A stretch of 38,633 nucleotides of DNA from Mycobacterium szulgai (GTDB lineage: Bacteria > Actinomycetota > Actinomycetes > Mycobacteriales > Mycobacteriaceae). The stretch lies in the NCBI RefSeq assembly GCF_002116635.1, contig NZ_LQPW01000015.1, positions 1 to 38,633 of the forward strand, given 5' to 3'. The translations under genes and the position numbers were made by a program. Positions within the stretch are counted from its first letter, which is position 1; each line of letters opens with the position of its first letter. This document shows, piece by piece, positions 7,383 through 15,405 of the stretch. Under the pieces are notes generated by a model. The model was not told the DNA's origin. It made no database searches and saw nothing but the letters and a program-made list of their open reading frames with translations.

Positions 7383-8939
7383 ATGGTCGCGGCCACTGCA
7401 GGTATGGCGACCACCAGGGCCGGTGTCGACCACAAGATCGTCCCCACACTGCGCATAGCCGTGCCTGCACTTATTGCGTTCGTATGCCTCTGGCCGGTCG
7501 TTTGGACGGCCGACGTCGCCTCGGTCGTATGTGACGACTTCTTCTACTACCTGGTGCCGGCAGAGCATTGGGCTAACGGTGCCGGCTCGACGTATTTTCC
7601 GGCTGAACCTACAAATTGTTATCACCCGCTGTGGTTTGCGTGGGTTGCATTTCTCTACTGGATTGCCGGCGACGGCAAAATCTTTTTCGGCGCGCTAGCC
7701 CTAAGCGTGACGGCACTGATGATCGGGTTCTACTTCCTGTTTGAACGTTTCCTTCGGCGCGTTACCGGTGACCGACTCGCGGCCGCGGCGGGCGCGGGCG
7801 TCGCGGCGCTACCGCTTGCGCGACTAGGGCGCATGGGCCTCGAGACGTCGTTGACGGCGTTCGTCGCGGCGTTGTTGTTGGTGTACCTGAGCAGCAAGCC
7901 GCTGGCCGAACGAACCGTGCGGGAAGCGGCTGTGGTCGGACTGCTTTCGGCGCTTCTCCTGCTGTCACGGCTCGACGCCGCGGTGCTGCTGATCGGGCTG
8001 GGCGTAGCCATCGTTGCGCGCTGGGATGTCAAGCGGCTAATGGCATTTGCGGCCGGCGCGGCGCCCCTCTACTTGTATCCGGCGATCAACCTGTGGGCGT
8101 TCGGTCACCTCGCCACCACGTCGATGACAGCCAAGACGCTCAATCTGTACCTACCGCCCAACTGGTACTTCCTCGTATTTCCCAACCCAGCTCTGGGTAT
8201 CGCGTTGGCAACCGCCGTTGCCGGCGTGGCGGTGGCACTCGTCGTATTGCTATGGCGCAATCCCAATGTCGACAACCGCAGGCTCGCCATGGCCGTGCCC
8301 GTCGCAGTCCTGCTGCAGTTCGCTGCTCAGGCGCTGCTGAGCGGCTGGATCATGTTCGTCTGGTACATCTACTTCGCCGTGATGTCGCTGGGGTTGCTGG
8401 TCTGCCTGCTGGTGGTAGGGCTGCGGCGGCGGGAATTGCGTCGACGCGTCGCTGTTCCGGCGGTTGCCGTTGCCCTTCTTTTCGGGGTGCTGTGGATTGG
8501 CTGTTCACTCGTGCTGGACCCGATACGAGCACACACCGTCGACGCAGCCCGGCGGCTGCAAGCCTTTTCCGTCTCGCATCCCGGTGTCTATGCCATGGGC
8601 GACCAGGCAGGCACGCCGGGCTGGCTGGTGAAGCAGCCCATCGTCCAGCTTGAGGGCCTGGCCATGTCGCATGAGTTCACCGACCGAATCCGGCAACGAC
8701 AGCCCCTGGCCCAGGTCTTCCGCGACTATCACGTCAACTACTACGTCGCTTGGGTCTCCGATGGCGCCGACCATGGCAGCTGTCATGAGTTGCAGGAACC
8801 CAGCCCCCTGCTCAGCTCTCCCCGGGCGCCACATATGGCTATCAGGACCTGCAAGGCGCCGGTCGCGGTGATCGACCCTGGACCGCTCCACCGGGAAGTG
8901 ATATATCGGATCGATCCAACAACGGGTCAACCGATGTAG
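7383..8939 (+). CDS. Polytopic membrane protein, GT-C glycosyltransferase-like
   Basis: A 518-residue protein with about ten to twelve hydrophobic helices and a soluble C-terminal part of roughly 140 residues. Features typical of GT-C lipid-linked sugar transferases are visible: an acidic pair in the first extracytoplasmic loop (VVCDDFFYYLV), the segment GRMGLETSLTAFVAALLLVY and the following LLLSRLDAAVLL. Such enzymes use polyprenyl-phosphate sugars to glycosylate lipids or proteins outside the membrane; acceptor and donor here are unknown. The C-terminal region contains several Cys and His residues (GSCHELQEP, IRTCKAP). The next gene starts 8 bp after the stop, so the two are probably co-transcribed. 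Confidence 0.7.
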   Translation: MVAATAGMATTRAGVDHKIVPTLRIAVPALIAFVCLWPVVWTADVASVVCDDFFYYLVPAEHWANGAGSTYFPAEPTNCYHPLWFAWVAFLYWIAGDGKIFFGALALSVTALMIGFYFLFERFLRRVTGDRLAAAAGAGVAALPLARLGRMGLETSLTAFVAALLLVYLSSKPLAERTVREAAVVGLLSALLLLSRLDAAVLLIGLGVAIVARWDVKRLMAFAAGAAPLYLYPAINLWAFGHLATTSMTAKTLNLYLPPNWYFLVFPNPALGIALATAVAGVAVALVVLLWRNPNVDNRRLAMAVPVAVLLQFAAQALLSGWIMFVWYIYFAVMSLGLLVCLLVVGLRRRELRRRVAVPAVAVALLFGVLWIGCSLVLDPIRAHTVDAARRLQAFSVSHPGVYAMGDQAGTPGWLVKQPIVQLEGLAMSHEFTDRIRQRQPLAQVFRDYHVNYYVAWVSDGADHGSCHELQEPSPLLSSPRAPHMAIRTCKAPVAVIDPGPLHREVIYRIDPTTGQPM

Positions 8940-8946
8940 ATCACCG

Positions 8947-9459
8947 ATGGACAGACAACGGCCGCCGGGCAACTCCGGGCACACGGCCACCGCGGCGTCA
9001 GTGCTGAGCTTCCTCGGTGCGGCCACACACCTCTTTGTGCCCTTGCTCGCCTTCTTCGGCATCGTCGAAGTGCTGGGTCATCGCGGCTCGCAATATGCGG
9101 GCACCTACCCGAACTGGTTCGCGCCCTGGAGCTTCGCATCCGGCGGGGTCCAGCTTGTCGTGGCGGTGCTGCTGTTGATCGGCGGGATCAGCCTGCAGCG
9201 CCGGCGGCGGCGCGGCATAACGATGATCGCAATCGCGTGCACCGTGGTCATCGCGCTCGACGTGGCAAAGGTCGCGGTCAGCATCACGCTGGCCAAGGAC
9301 TGGAAACACCTACCCCACCAAATGGACGTAGATACGTTCCACCCGTCGTCGGCACCCGGCATCGTGATGACGATCGTTTTCTTCATGTTCCCGGTCGTCA
9401 CGATGATTCTTGCCCTGGCACCTGCAACCAGGCGCTGGTGCATGCCAATCGGCTCTTGA
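8947..9459 (+). CDS. Small four-helix membrane protein of unknown function
   Basis: A 170-residue protein with four probable membrane helices: ASVLSFLGAATHLFVPLLAF, FASGGVQLVVAVLLLIGGIS, MIAIACTVVIALDVAKVAVS and PGIVMTIVFFMFPVVTMILA. A charged RRRRRR loop after helix 2 suggests cytoplasmic orientation there. I do not recognise a family. The ATG is 8 bp after the stop of the GT-C-like gene, so an accessory role to that enzyme is a reasonable guess. A start at GTG 9001 is less likely because the first helix would be cut. Confidence 0.65.
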   Translation: MDRQRPPGNSGHTATAASVLSFLGAATHLFVPLLAFFGIVEVLGHRGSQYAGTYPNWFAPWSFASGGVQLVVAVLLLIGGISLQRRRRRGITMIAIACTVVIALDVAKVAVSITLAKDWKHLPHQMDVDTFHPSSAPGIVMTIVFFMFPVVTMILALAPATRRWCMPIGS

Positions 9460-9490
9460 CGGCACTGCCGCATACGGTGCACTGTGATAC

Positions 9491-9504
9491 TGGTCATATG
9501 ACCA
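9491..9504. promoter_or_regulatory. Perfect 14-bp palindrome, probable operator
   Basis: TGGTCATATGACCA reads the same on both strands and is followed by another half-site, ACTGGTCA (9504-9511). It lies 32 bp before the ferritin-like gene and recalls GntR/FadR- or TetR-type operators with TGGTC half-sites. No regulator for it is adjacent; the nearest is the LysR gene at 13347. Confidence 0.5.
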
Positions 9505-9535
9505 CTGGTCACGCCGGGCAGAGAGGCAGCAGCTC

Positions 9536-10642
9536 ATGACCACCAGGGACAAGTACACGCAAATTCCCACGCCGTACTCGCGTGCGGTCCCCAGCGCCGG
9601 CGACGCGCGCTTCACCTGGGAGTACGACGAGGGCCGGGCCCGGCTCCTGTCCCTCTATCAAAAGGGAAAGGACAAGCAGTGGGACGCCCAGTCGCGCATC
9701 GACTGGACCCAAGACGTCGACCCCATGAACCCGATCGGGCTCCCCGACGAGTTCCATCCGCTGTTCGGCAGCCCCATGTGGGACAGCGCCGACGAGAAGC
9801 GGCGCGCCGAGATGCGCCAGCACTTCCAGGCCTGGCAGTTCTCGCAGTTCCTGCACGGCGAGCAGGGCGCGATGGTGTGCGCGGCCAAGATCGTCGAGGT
9901 CGTCCCGGACCTGGACGCGAAGTTCTACGCAGCCACCCAGACCATGGACGAAGCCCGCCACGTCGAGGCGTTCTCGCGGTTCCTGCAGGACAAAGTCGAC
10001 GTGGTCTACCCGATCAACAAGCACCTGACCACACTGCTCGACGACACCCTGCGCGACTCGCGCTGGGATATGCCCTACCTCGGCATGCAGGTCCTCATCG
10101 AAGGGCTCGCCCTCGCCGCCTTCGGGGTGCTGCGTGACATGGCGGCGCCGGACTCGCTGGCCAAGCACGTACTGGCCTACGTCATGCAAGACGAGGCCCG
10201 GCACGTCGCCTTCGGCCGCATCTCGCTGAAGGACTACTACTCCGCACTCACCGAGGTCGAGCGGGCCGAGCGGGAAGAGTTCGTGGTGGACGCCTGCTAC
10301 CTGATGCGCGACCGGTTCCGCGGCGAGGAGGTTTTCGAGACCCTCGGCATGGACGTCCAAGCGTGTGCGGAGTGGGTCGACACGTCACCGCTGATGATCC
10401 AGTTCCGCTCGCACCTGTTCAGCCGCATCGTGCCGATCGTCAAGGACATCGGGTTGTGGGGCGACAAGGTGCAAACGGCCTTCAGGGACATGGGTGTGCT
10501 CGACATGGCCGGCTTCGACATCGAGGCGTTTATGAAGGCCGATGAGGATCAGGCCGACGCGCTGGACCAGGCACACGCCGAGATGGCCGCGCGAGCCGTC
10601 GAAGTCGATCAGGTGATCGCCGCGGGTGCGGCAGCGAGCTAG
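9536..10642 (+). CDS. Ferritin-like di-iron protein (R2/AurF-type fold)
   Basis: A 368-residue protein with six carboxylate/His ligands spaced as in class I ribonucleotide reductase R2 and related di-iron oxygenases: Glu109 (LHGEQGA), Glu139 and His142 (MDEARHVEAF), Glu189 (LIEGLAL), Glu220 and His223 (QDEARHVAFG). It lacks the sequence surroundings of true NrdB, and no large subunit is nearby, so an oxygenase or N-oxygenase-like role is more likely. AGAGAGG precedes the ATG at 9536. It converges with adhE, the two stop codons sharing the palindrome CTAG at 10639-10642. The substrate is unknown. Confidence 0.8.
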   Translation: MTTRDKYTQIPTPYSRAVPSAGDARFTWEYDEGRARLLSLYQKGKDKQWDAQSRIDWTQDVDPMNPIGLPDEFHPLFGSPMWDSADEKRRAEMRQHFQAWQFSQFLHGEQGAMVCAAKIVEVVPDLDAKFYAATQTMDEARHVEAFSRFLQDKVDVVYPINKHLTTLLDDTLRDSRWDMPYLGMQVLIEGLALAAFGVLRDMAAPDSLAKHVLAYVMQDEARHVAFGRISLKDYYSALTEVERAEREEFVVDACYLMRDRFRGEEVFETLGMDVQACAEWVDTSPLMIQFRSHLFSRIVPIVKDIGLWGDKVQTAFRDMGVLDMAGFDIEAFMKADEDQADALDQAHAEMAARAVEVDQVIAAGAAAS

Positions 10643-13266
10643 GAGATTCCGTAGTAGCCCAGCCGCAGCAGCTCGGTAATTTCGCTGACCAGCGGCATCC
10701 GCGGGTTGGTGCGGTTACTGAGGTCCTCGAACGCGGTCATCGCCAGCCCCGGCAGCGCAGCGTTGAACTCGTCCTCGTCGATCCCCATTTCCTTGAGTGA
10801 GCGCGGCATGTCGACCCGGCCCAGCAACTCCTCGACTCCGCGCAGCAATCGGCCGCGACAATCTTCGGGTTCGTGGCCGCCGAAGATGAGCTGGCCGATC
10901 TGGGCGTACTTGTCGGGGGCGACGTAGGCCGAGTAGCCCGGAGCCGGCATGAATTTGCTCGGCAAGCCCGAGTTGTAACGCAGCACGTGCGGCAGGAAGA
11001 TCGCATTCGCCCGGCCGTGCGCGATGCCGAACTTCGCGCCGACGGCGTGCGCCAGCGCATGGTTGGTGCCCACGAACGCATTCGAGAAGGCGAGCCCGGC
11101 CAGCGTCGCCGCATTCGACATGTCGGTGCGCGCGGCCAGATCGTCGGGATCGCTGTACGCCCTGGGCAATGCCTCGAAGATCAGCCGCGCCGCCTGTGCA
11201 CACAAGGCGTCGGTGTACGGCGACGCGAAAATCGAGACCACCGCCTCCAGGGCATGCGTCAACGCGTCGATACCGGTGTCCGCGGTCAGCACCGGCGGCA
11301 TTGACGACGCCAGCAGCGGATCGATGACGGCGAGGTCGGGCACTAGGCTGTAGTCGACCAGCGTCTCCTTCTTGCCGTGCACGGTCAGCACCGCTGCCGG
11401 CGACACCTCCGAACCGGTGCCCGAAGTCGTTGGGATAGCGACCAATTGGAGCCGATGCCGATCGGTCGGATAGTCGGCCACCCGCTTGCGCGGGTCGAGG
11501 AAGGGCATGGTCAACTCGTCGAGGCTCTTCTCCGGGTGCTCGTAGAACAGCCGCATCGCCTTGCCGGCGTCGAGCACCGAGCCGCCGCCGACGGCAATGA
11601 GAATGTCGGGTTGTACGCGCTCGAGCAGTTCGACGCCGCGGCGGATCGTCGTCTCGTCCGGCTCCGGCGTCACTTCACTGAACACCTGCACGTGGCGGGT
11701 GCGCATCTTGCCGCGCACCAGATCGACCACACCGCGCTCGTCGCTCACCGCGTCGGTGACCACCACGACGGTCTCGCAGTCCAGGTCGCGCAGATTCTCC
11801 AGCGCGCCGGCATTGAAGTAGGTGTTGGACGGGACCCGGAACCACTGTGGCGGGGTTCGGCGTTGCGCGACGGTCTTGATGTTGAGCAGCTGGCGATAGT
11901 TGACGTTCTCGGTGGTGCTCGACCCGCCCCAGGTTCCGCATCCCAGCGAGAAGGTCGGGGTCAGATTGTTGTAGACACCGCCGAGCGCGCCGACGGCGGT
12001 CGGCGCGTTCACCAGGATGCGCCCGGTACGCACCGCCGCGCTATACGCGTCGATCACCGCCTGATCGTTGGCGTAGACCGCCGAAGTGTGGCCCAGCCCG
12101 CCGTGTTCGGTAACCAGTACTGCGACGTCGATGGCATGCTGCATGTCGCGCGCCCGGACCACGCCGAGCACCGGCATCAACTTCTCCTGCACCAGCGGGT
12201 GCGCAGCGAGTTCCGCCAGGTCCGACGGCAGCGGCGCCAGCAGGACCTTGACTGTCGGCGGCACCGAAAAGCCCGCTCGTGCAGCAAGTTCCGGCGCCTT
12301 CTGGCCCAGCGCGTCCAGCGAGATCTTGTCGCCACAGCCGAACGCGAACCGGGTTATCGCGGCGGCCTCGTCGACGGTGAGCAACCGGGCACCCATCCGC
12401 TCGAACTCGGCGATCATCGCGTCATGAATCTCGTCGTCGATGACGCACGTCTGTTCCGCGGGGCAAATCACCGAGGAGTCGAAGGTTTTCGAGATGAGGA
12501 TGTCGACGACGGCGCCCCGCACGTCTGCGGTCCGATGGATGTAGATGGGGGCGTTTCCGGGGCCGACGCAAAGCCCCGGTTTTCCGGCCGCACTGGCCAA
12601 GGCGACGATCTTCGGTCCACCGGTGACCCAGATGAAGTCAACCTTGGGGTGTTTGAACAGATAATGCGTCACCTCATGGGCGGCATCCGGGATGACCTGC
12701 AGCGCCCCGGGCGGCATGCCGGCCGCTTCGGCCGCCGTGCGCAGGATCTCCACGCTGCGTTCACAGCACCGGACCGCATAGGGTGACGGCCGAAACACTA
12801 TGGCATTGCGCGTTTTCGCGGCCACGATCGCCTTGAACAGAACCGTCGACGTCGGGTTGGTCACCGGCGTTATCGCCAGCACCACGCCGATCGGTTCGGC
12901 GACGTGCACGATGTTGTTCTCGACGTCTTCGTCGATGACGCCCACCGATTTCTTGTCGCGCAGATAGTCGTGCAGGAATTCGGTCGCCACGTAGTTCTTG
13001 ACTACTTTGTCCTCGAAGACGCCGAACCCGGTCTCCTCGATCGCCACGCCCGCCAACTCGGCCGCAGCGCGCAGGCCGGCGCGCACCATCGCCTCGACGA
13101 TCCGGTCGACCTGAACCTGATCGAGCTTGCGGAATTCGGCGGCCGCAGCTGCGGCGGTATCCACGATCGCGTCGATCTCATCGCGGCGGCGATCGTCGTT
13201 CTCCGACGTGTCGCCGTTGCCGGTGGTACCCGCGCGCGTCGGAGCTGTCGTGTGTTTGGTCAGCAT
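10639..13266 (-). CDS. adhE: Bifunctional aldehyde/alcohol dehydrogenase AdhE
   Basis: An 875-residue fusion of acylating aldehyde dehydrogenase and iron-dependent alcohol dehydrogenase, the AdhE arrangement that interconverts acyl-CoA, aldehyde and alcohol with NADH. The ALDH half has the nucleophile Cys268 (SSVICPAEQT) and IWVTGGPKIV. The ADH half has GGGSVLDAGKA (560-570) and iron ligands Asp667, His671, His736 and His750 (TGIDALTHALE, GTNHALAHAVG, FGIAHGRANA). The ATG at 13266 is preferred because GGAGG at 13275-13279 lies 8 nt upstream; the frame is open to 13350. AdhE is typical of fermenting bacteria, so its presence here points to anaerobic or hypoxic redox balance. A LysR gene lies 80 bp upstream on the same strand. 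Confidence 0.92.
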   Translation of the reverse strand: MLTKHTTAPTRAGTTGNGDTSENDDRRRDEIDAIVDTAAAAAAEFRKLDQVQVDRIVEAMVRAGLRAAAELAGVAIEETGFGVFEDKVVKNYVATEFLHDYLRDKKSVGVIDEDVENNIVHVAEPIGVVLAITPVTNPTSTVLFKAIVAAKTRNAIVFRPSPYAVRCCERSVEILRTAAEAAGMPPGALQVIPDAAHEVTHYLFKHPKVDFIWVTGGPKIVALASAAGKPGLCVGPGNAPIYIHRTADVRGAVVDILISKTFDSSVICPAEQTCVIDDEIHDAMIAEFERMGARLLTVDEAAAITRFAFGCGDKISLDALGQKAPELAARAGFSVPPTVKVLLAPLPSDLAELAAHPLVQEKLMPVLGVVRARDMQHAIDVAVLVTEHGGLGHTSAVYANDQAVIDAYSAAVRTGRILVNAPTAVGALGGVYNNLTPTFSLGCGTWGGSSTTENVNYRQLLNIKTVAQRRTPPQWFRVPSNTYFNAGALENLRDLDCETVVVVTDAVSDERGVVDLVRGKMRTRHVQVFSEVTPEPDETTIRRGVELLERVQPDILIAVGGGSVLDAGKAMRLFYEHPEKSLDELTMPFLDPRKRVADYPTDRHRLQLVAIPTTSGTGSEVSPAAVLTVHGKKETLVDYSLVPDLAVIDPLLASSMPPVLTADTGIDALTHALEAVVSIFASPYTDALCAQAARLIFEALPRAYSDPDDLAARTDMSNAATLAGLAFSNAFVGTNHALAHAVGAKFGIAHGRANAIFLPHVLRYNSGLPSKFMPAPGYSAYVAPDKYAQIGQLIFGGHEPEDCRGRLLRGVEELLGRVDMPRSLKEMGIDEDEFNAALPGLAMTAFEDLSNRTNPRMPLVSEITELLRLGYYGIS

Positions 13267-13316
13267 CGTTCGAACCTCCGGTGCCATGGTCGGCCGGCTC
13301 CACGGCAACGGATAGA

Positions 13317-13326
13317 GACTTAAGTC
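13317..13326. promoter_or_regulatory. Short palindrome before adhE
   Basis: GACTTAAGTC is a perfect 10-bp palindrome in the 80-bp gap between lysR and adhE, 50 bp upstream of the adhE start. It differs from the inverted repeat before lysR. It may be a regulator site, but a 10-bp palindrome can occur by chance. Confidence 0.25.
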
Positions 13327-13346
13327 CGTGCCGTAATGGGCTTCAG

Positions 13347-14255
13347 TCAACGACTGGTGGCGATGTGGTGCAGCAAGTCCCTTGCCGCACCCGCCGGCGG
13401 GGTACGGGCGCCCATCCAGATCGCTCTCAGATCGCGTCGCAAGTCCAGATCCGCCACCGCGACGGCGCGCAGGCGATCATGACCGAGGTCGTCGCTGACG
13501 GCCAGGCGGCTCATCACCGCCGGACCCGCACCGGCCAGAACTGCAGCGCGAACCGCTGCGGCAGAAGCGAATTCGAGCGGATGCGCGGCCGGCTCCGGCT
13601 CGTCGCCGTCAAGGGGCTCGTCGCCACCCAGCAGCAGACGCCACCCAGACTTGCGCGATACCAGCGGCGTTTGGCGAAGCTCGGCCACGGTGATCGGCGC
13701 CGACCGCCGTACCCATTTGTGATCGGGTGGCACGACGAGGATCAGCTCGTCATGTCCGATCACGCGGCTGCGCAACCCGCGAAGTGGGCCACGCGTCTCG
13801 ATGAAGCCTAGTTCCGCCCTCCCGTCGCGCACCGCGGCGATCGCTCCCTCGCTGTCGGTCGCGTCGAAGGTGACCTCCGGCGCGACGGCGCCGCGTCGCT
13901 GGGCCGCGGCTTGCAGCGACACCAGCCAGCGGGGCAGCAAGTGCTCGGCCACGGTTTGGCTGGCAGCCACCTTGAGCTGGCTGCGGCGTTCGGCGCGCAG
14001 CGAGGCGAGCCCGGTGTCGACGCGCTGCGCGACGTCGAGGACCTGATCGGCCCATTCGGCGACGACCTCGCCGGCCGGTGTCAGGAGGGTGCCCCGCGGC
14101 GTGCGCGTCACCAGGCGCACACCGACCTGAGCCTCGATAGAGGTCAGCCGCGCCGAAACGGCCTGCTGACTGGTCCCCACCGCCCTGCTGGCCGCGCTCA
14201 AACTGCCGGTCTTGGCGATCGCCGACAACACCTCGAGGGCGGAAAGATCGGGCAT
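13347..14255 (-). CDS. LysR-family transcriptional regulator
   Basis: A 302-residue LysR protein from the ATG at 14255 (MPDLSALEVLSAIAKTGSLS). The winged helix-turn-helix continues AASRAVGTSQQAVSARL and ends in RTPRGTLLTPAG. The effector domain has the two-lobed pattern typical of the family (SQTVAEHLLPRWL; DELILVVPPDHKW). The frame is open to 14303, but the chosen start matches family length. It precedes adhE on the same strand by 80 bp, so adhE is its likeliest target. A perfect 13-bp inverted repeat 32 bp upstream of its start is a candidate autoregulatory site. A LysR next to a target on the same strand, rather than divergent, is less usual. Confidence 0.88.
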   Translation of the reverse strand: MPDLSALEVLSAIAKTGSLSAASRAVGTSQQAVSARLTSIEAQVGVRLVTRTPRGTLLTPAGEVVAEWADQVLDVAQRVDTGLASLRAERRSQLKVAASQTVAEHLLPRWLVSLQAAAQRRGAVAPEVTFDATDSEGAIAAVRDGRAELGFIETRGPLRGLRSRVIGHDELILVVPPDHKWVRRSAPITVAELRQTPLVSRKSGWRLLLGGDEPLDGDEPEPAAHPLEFASAAAVRAAVLAGAGPAVMSRLAVSDDLGHDRLRAVAVADLDLRRDLRAIWMGARTPPAGAARDLLHHIATSR

Positions 14256-14286
14256 CCGCGCGCTTAACGCCACGCCTGATGGTACC

Positions 14287-14317
14287 GCCGAGATACAAGG
14301 CACGCTTGTATCTCGGC
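14287..14317. promoter_or_regulatory. Perfect 13-bp inverted repeat before lysR
   Basis: GCCGAGATACAAG (14287-14299) and CTTGTATCTCGGC (14305-14317) form perfect arms around GCACG. The inner part fits the LysR-box idea (ATAC...GTAT, T-N11-A) and lies 32 bp upstream of the lysR start. It also lies 13 bp after the stop of the PE_PGRS gene on the same strand, so it could instead be an I-shaped terminator lacking a U-tract. The AT-rich inner stem favours an operator. Confidence 0.6.
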
Positions 14318-14330
14318 ACTACGAAAAGGC

Positions 14331-15305
14331 TTAGCCGCCGACGGTACCTGCTGTCCCGAACAGCAGCCCGCCCTTGCCGCCAGGCCCGCCATGCCCTGAC
14401 CCCGCGGGGTTGCCGTTGCCACCGCCGCCGCCGTTGCCGATCAGCTGGGCGTTGCCACCGGCACCACCGACACCGAAAGAGCCAGGCAAACCTGCCCCGG
14501 CGTCGCCGCCCCTACCACCGCTACCGAACAGCGCGCCATTGCCGCCGGCCCCGCCGGTCCCGCCGTTGGCGAATCCGATGCCCGCCGCGGCGCTACCGTT
14601 ACCGCCGGCTCCCCCGCCCGCTCCGCCAGCGCCGAAAAGCCCTGTCGTACCGCCGTTTCCGCCATTGCCGCCGACGCCGCCGCCGAGGCCGCCGACGACA
14701 CCGCCGGCACCACCTGCGCCGCCGTTGCCGAAGAGCAGCCCGCCCGTGCCGCCGTGGCCGCCGGGCCCGGGGAACGCGCCGCTCGAGCCGCCGCCGGTTC
14801 CACCGGCGCCGCCGTTGCCGATGAGCCCCGCGCTGCCACCGTTGCCGCCGGCCTGATCAAGCCCGCCAGCGGCGCCGTTGCCGCCGTTGCCGTAGAGAAT
14901 TCCGCCATCACCCCCATTGCCACCCGGCGTCGTGGCATCGGCGCCGTTGCCGATCAACGGACGCCCGGTAGCGGCGAGGACGGGCGCATTGATCGCATCG
15001 ACGAGGCCCTGCAAGGGCGATGCGCTGGCCGCCTCGGCGGCGGCATATGCGCCGGCGCCGGCTGTCAGAGCCTGGACGAACTGTGGGTGAAAAATCGCGG
15101 CCTGTGCGCTAACCGCTCGATACGTCAAGGCCTGCCCGGAAAACAGCGATGCGATGGCCGTCGACACTTCGTCGGCGCCCGCCGCGAGCAACCCGGAGGT
15201 GGGAAACGCTGCCGCGATGTTCGCTGAACGCAGCCCCGAGCCGATGTATTGCAAGTCGGCCGCCGCTGCGGCCAGGCACTCCGGAGCTGCCACCAAAAGA
15301 GACAT
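14331..15305 (-). CDS. PE_PGRS family protein
   Basis: A 324-residue PE_PGRS protein. Residues 1-95 are a PE domain ([20 protein letters not shown], then [19 protein letters not shown] and [20 protein letters not shown]). A linker with [20 protein letters not shown] follows, and then about 190 residues of Gly-Gly-x repeats typical of PGRS. The product is expected at the cell surface or secreted via type VII secretion. The usual PE Pro-Glu is present (APECL). PE_PGRS genes are restricted to slow-growing mycobacteria close to the M. tuberculosis, marinum and kansasii groups, a useful taxonomic marker. It is divergent from the monooxygenase fusion gene with 100 bp between starts. Confidence 0.93.
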   Translation of the reverse strand: MSLLVAAPECLAAAAADLQYIGSGLRSANIAAAFPTSGLLAAGADEVSTAIASLFSGQALTYRAVSAQAAIFHPQFVQALTAGAGAYAAAEAASASPLQGLVDAINAPVLAATGRPLIGNGADATTPGGNGGDGGILYGNGGNGAAGGLDQAGGNGGSAGLIGNGGAGGTGGGSSGAFPGPGGHGGTGGLLFGNGGAGGAGGVVGGLGGGVGGNGGNGGTTGLFGAGGAGGGAGGNGSAAAGIGFANGGTGGAGGNGALFGSGGRGGDAGAGLPGSFGVGGAGGNAQLIGNGGGGGNGNPAGSGHGGPGGKGGLLFGTAGTVGG

Positions 15306-15405
15306 CGCCGCACATCCTCGTGCCCCCGAGGACGCACAGCATATCGAAGAGGTTGCCGGGCTGAGATGGCTTCCGCCGGAAGACTTCGGTAGCGATGATG
15401 ATCAC

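Noticed and set aside
9536..10642. Ribonucleotide reductase small subunit
   Set aside because: Ligand pattern fits the R2 superfamily, but no large subunit is adjacent and the surrounding sequence does not match NrdB or NrdF.
11377..12786. 469-codon plus-strand frame within adhE
   Set aside because: Antisense shadow in GC-rich DNA; the minus-strand AdhE has all catalytic residues.
14374..14856. Long Pro-rich open frame opposite the PE_PGRS gene
   Set aside because: It is the antisense of Gly-Gly-x codons, a usual artefact in PGRS sequence.
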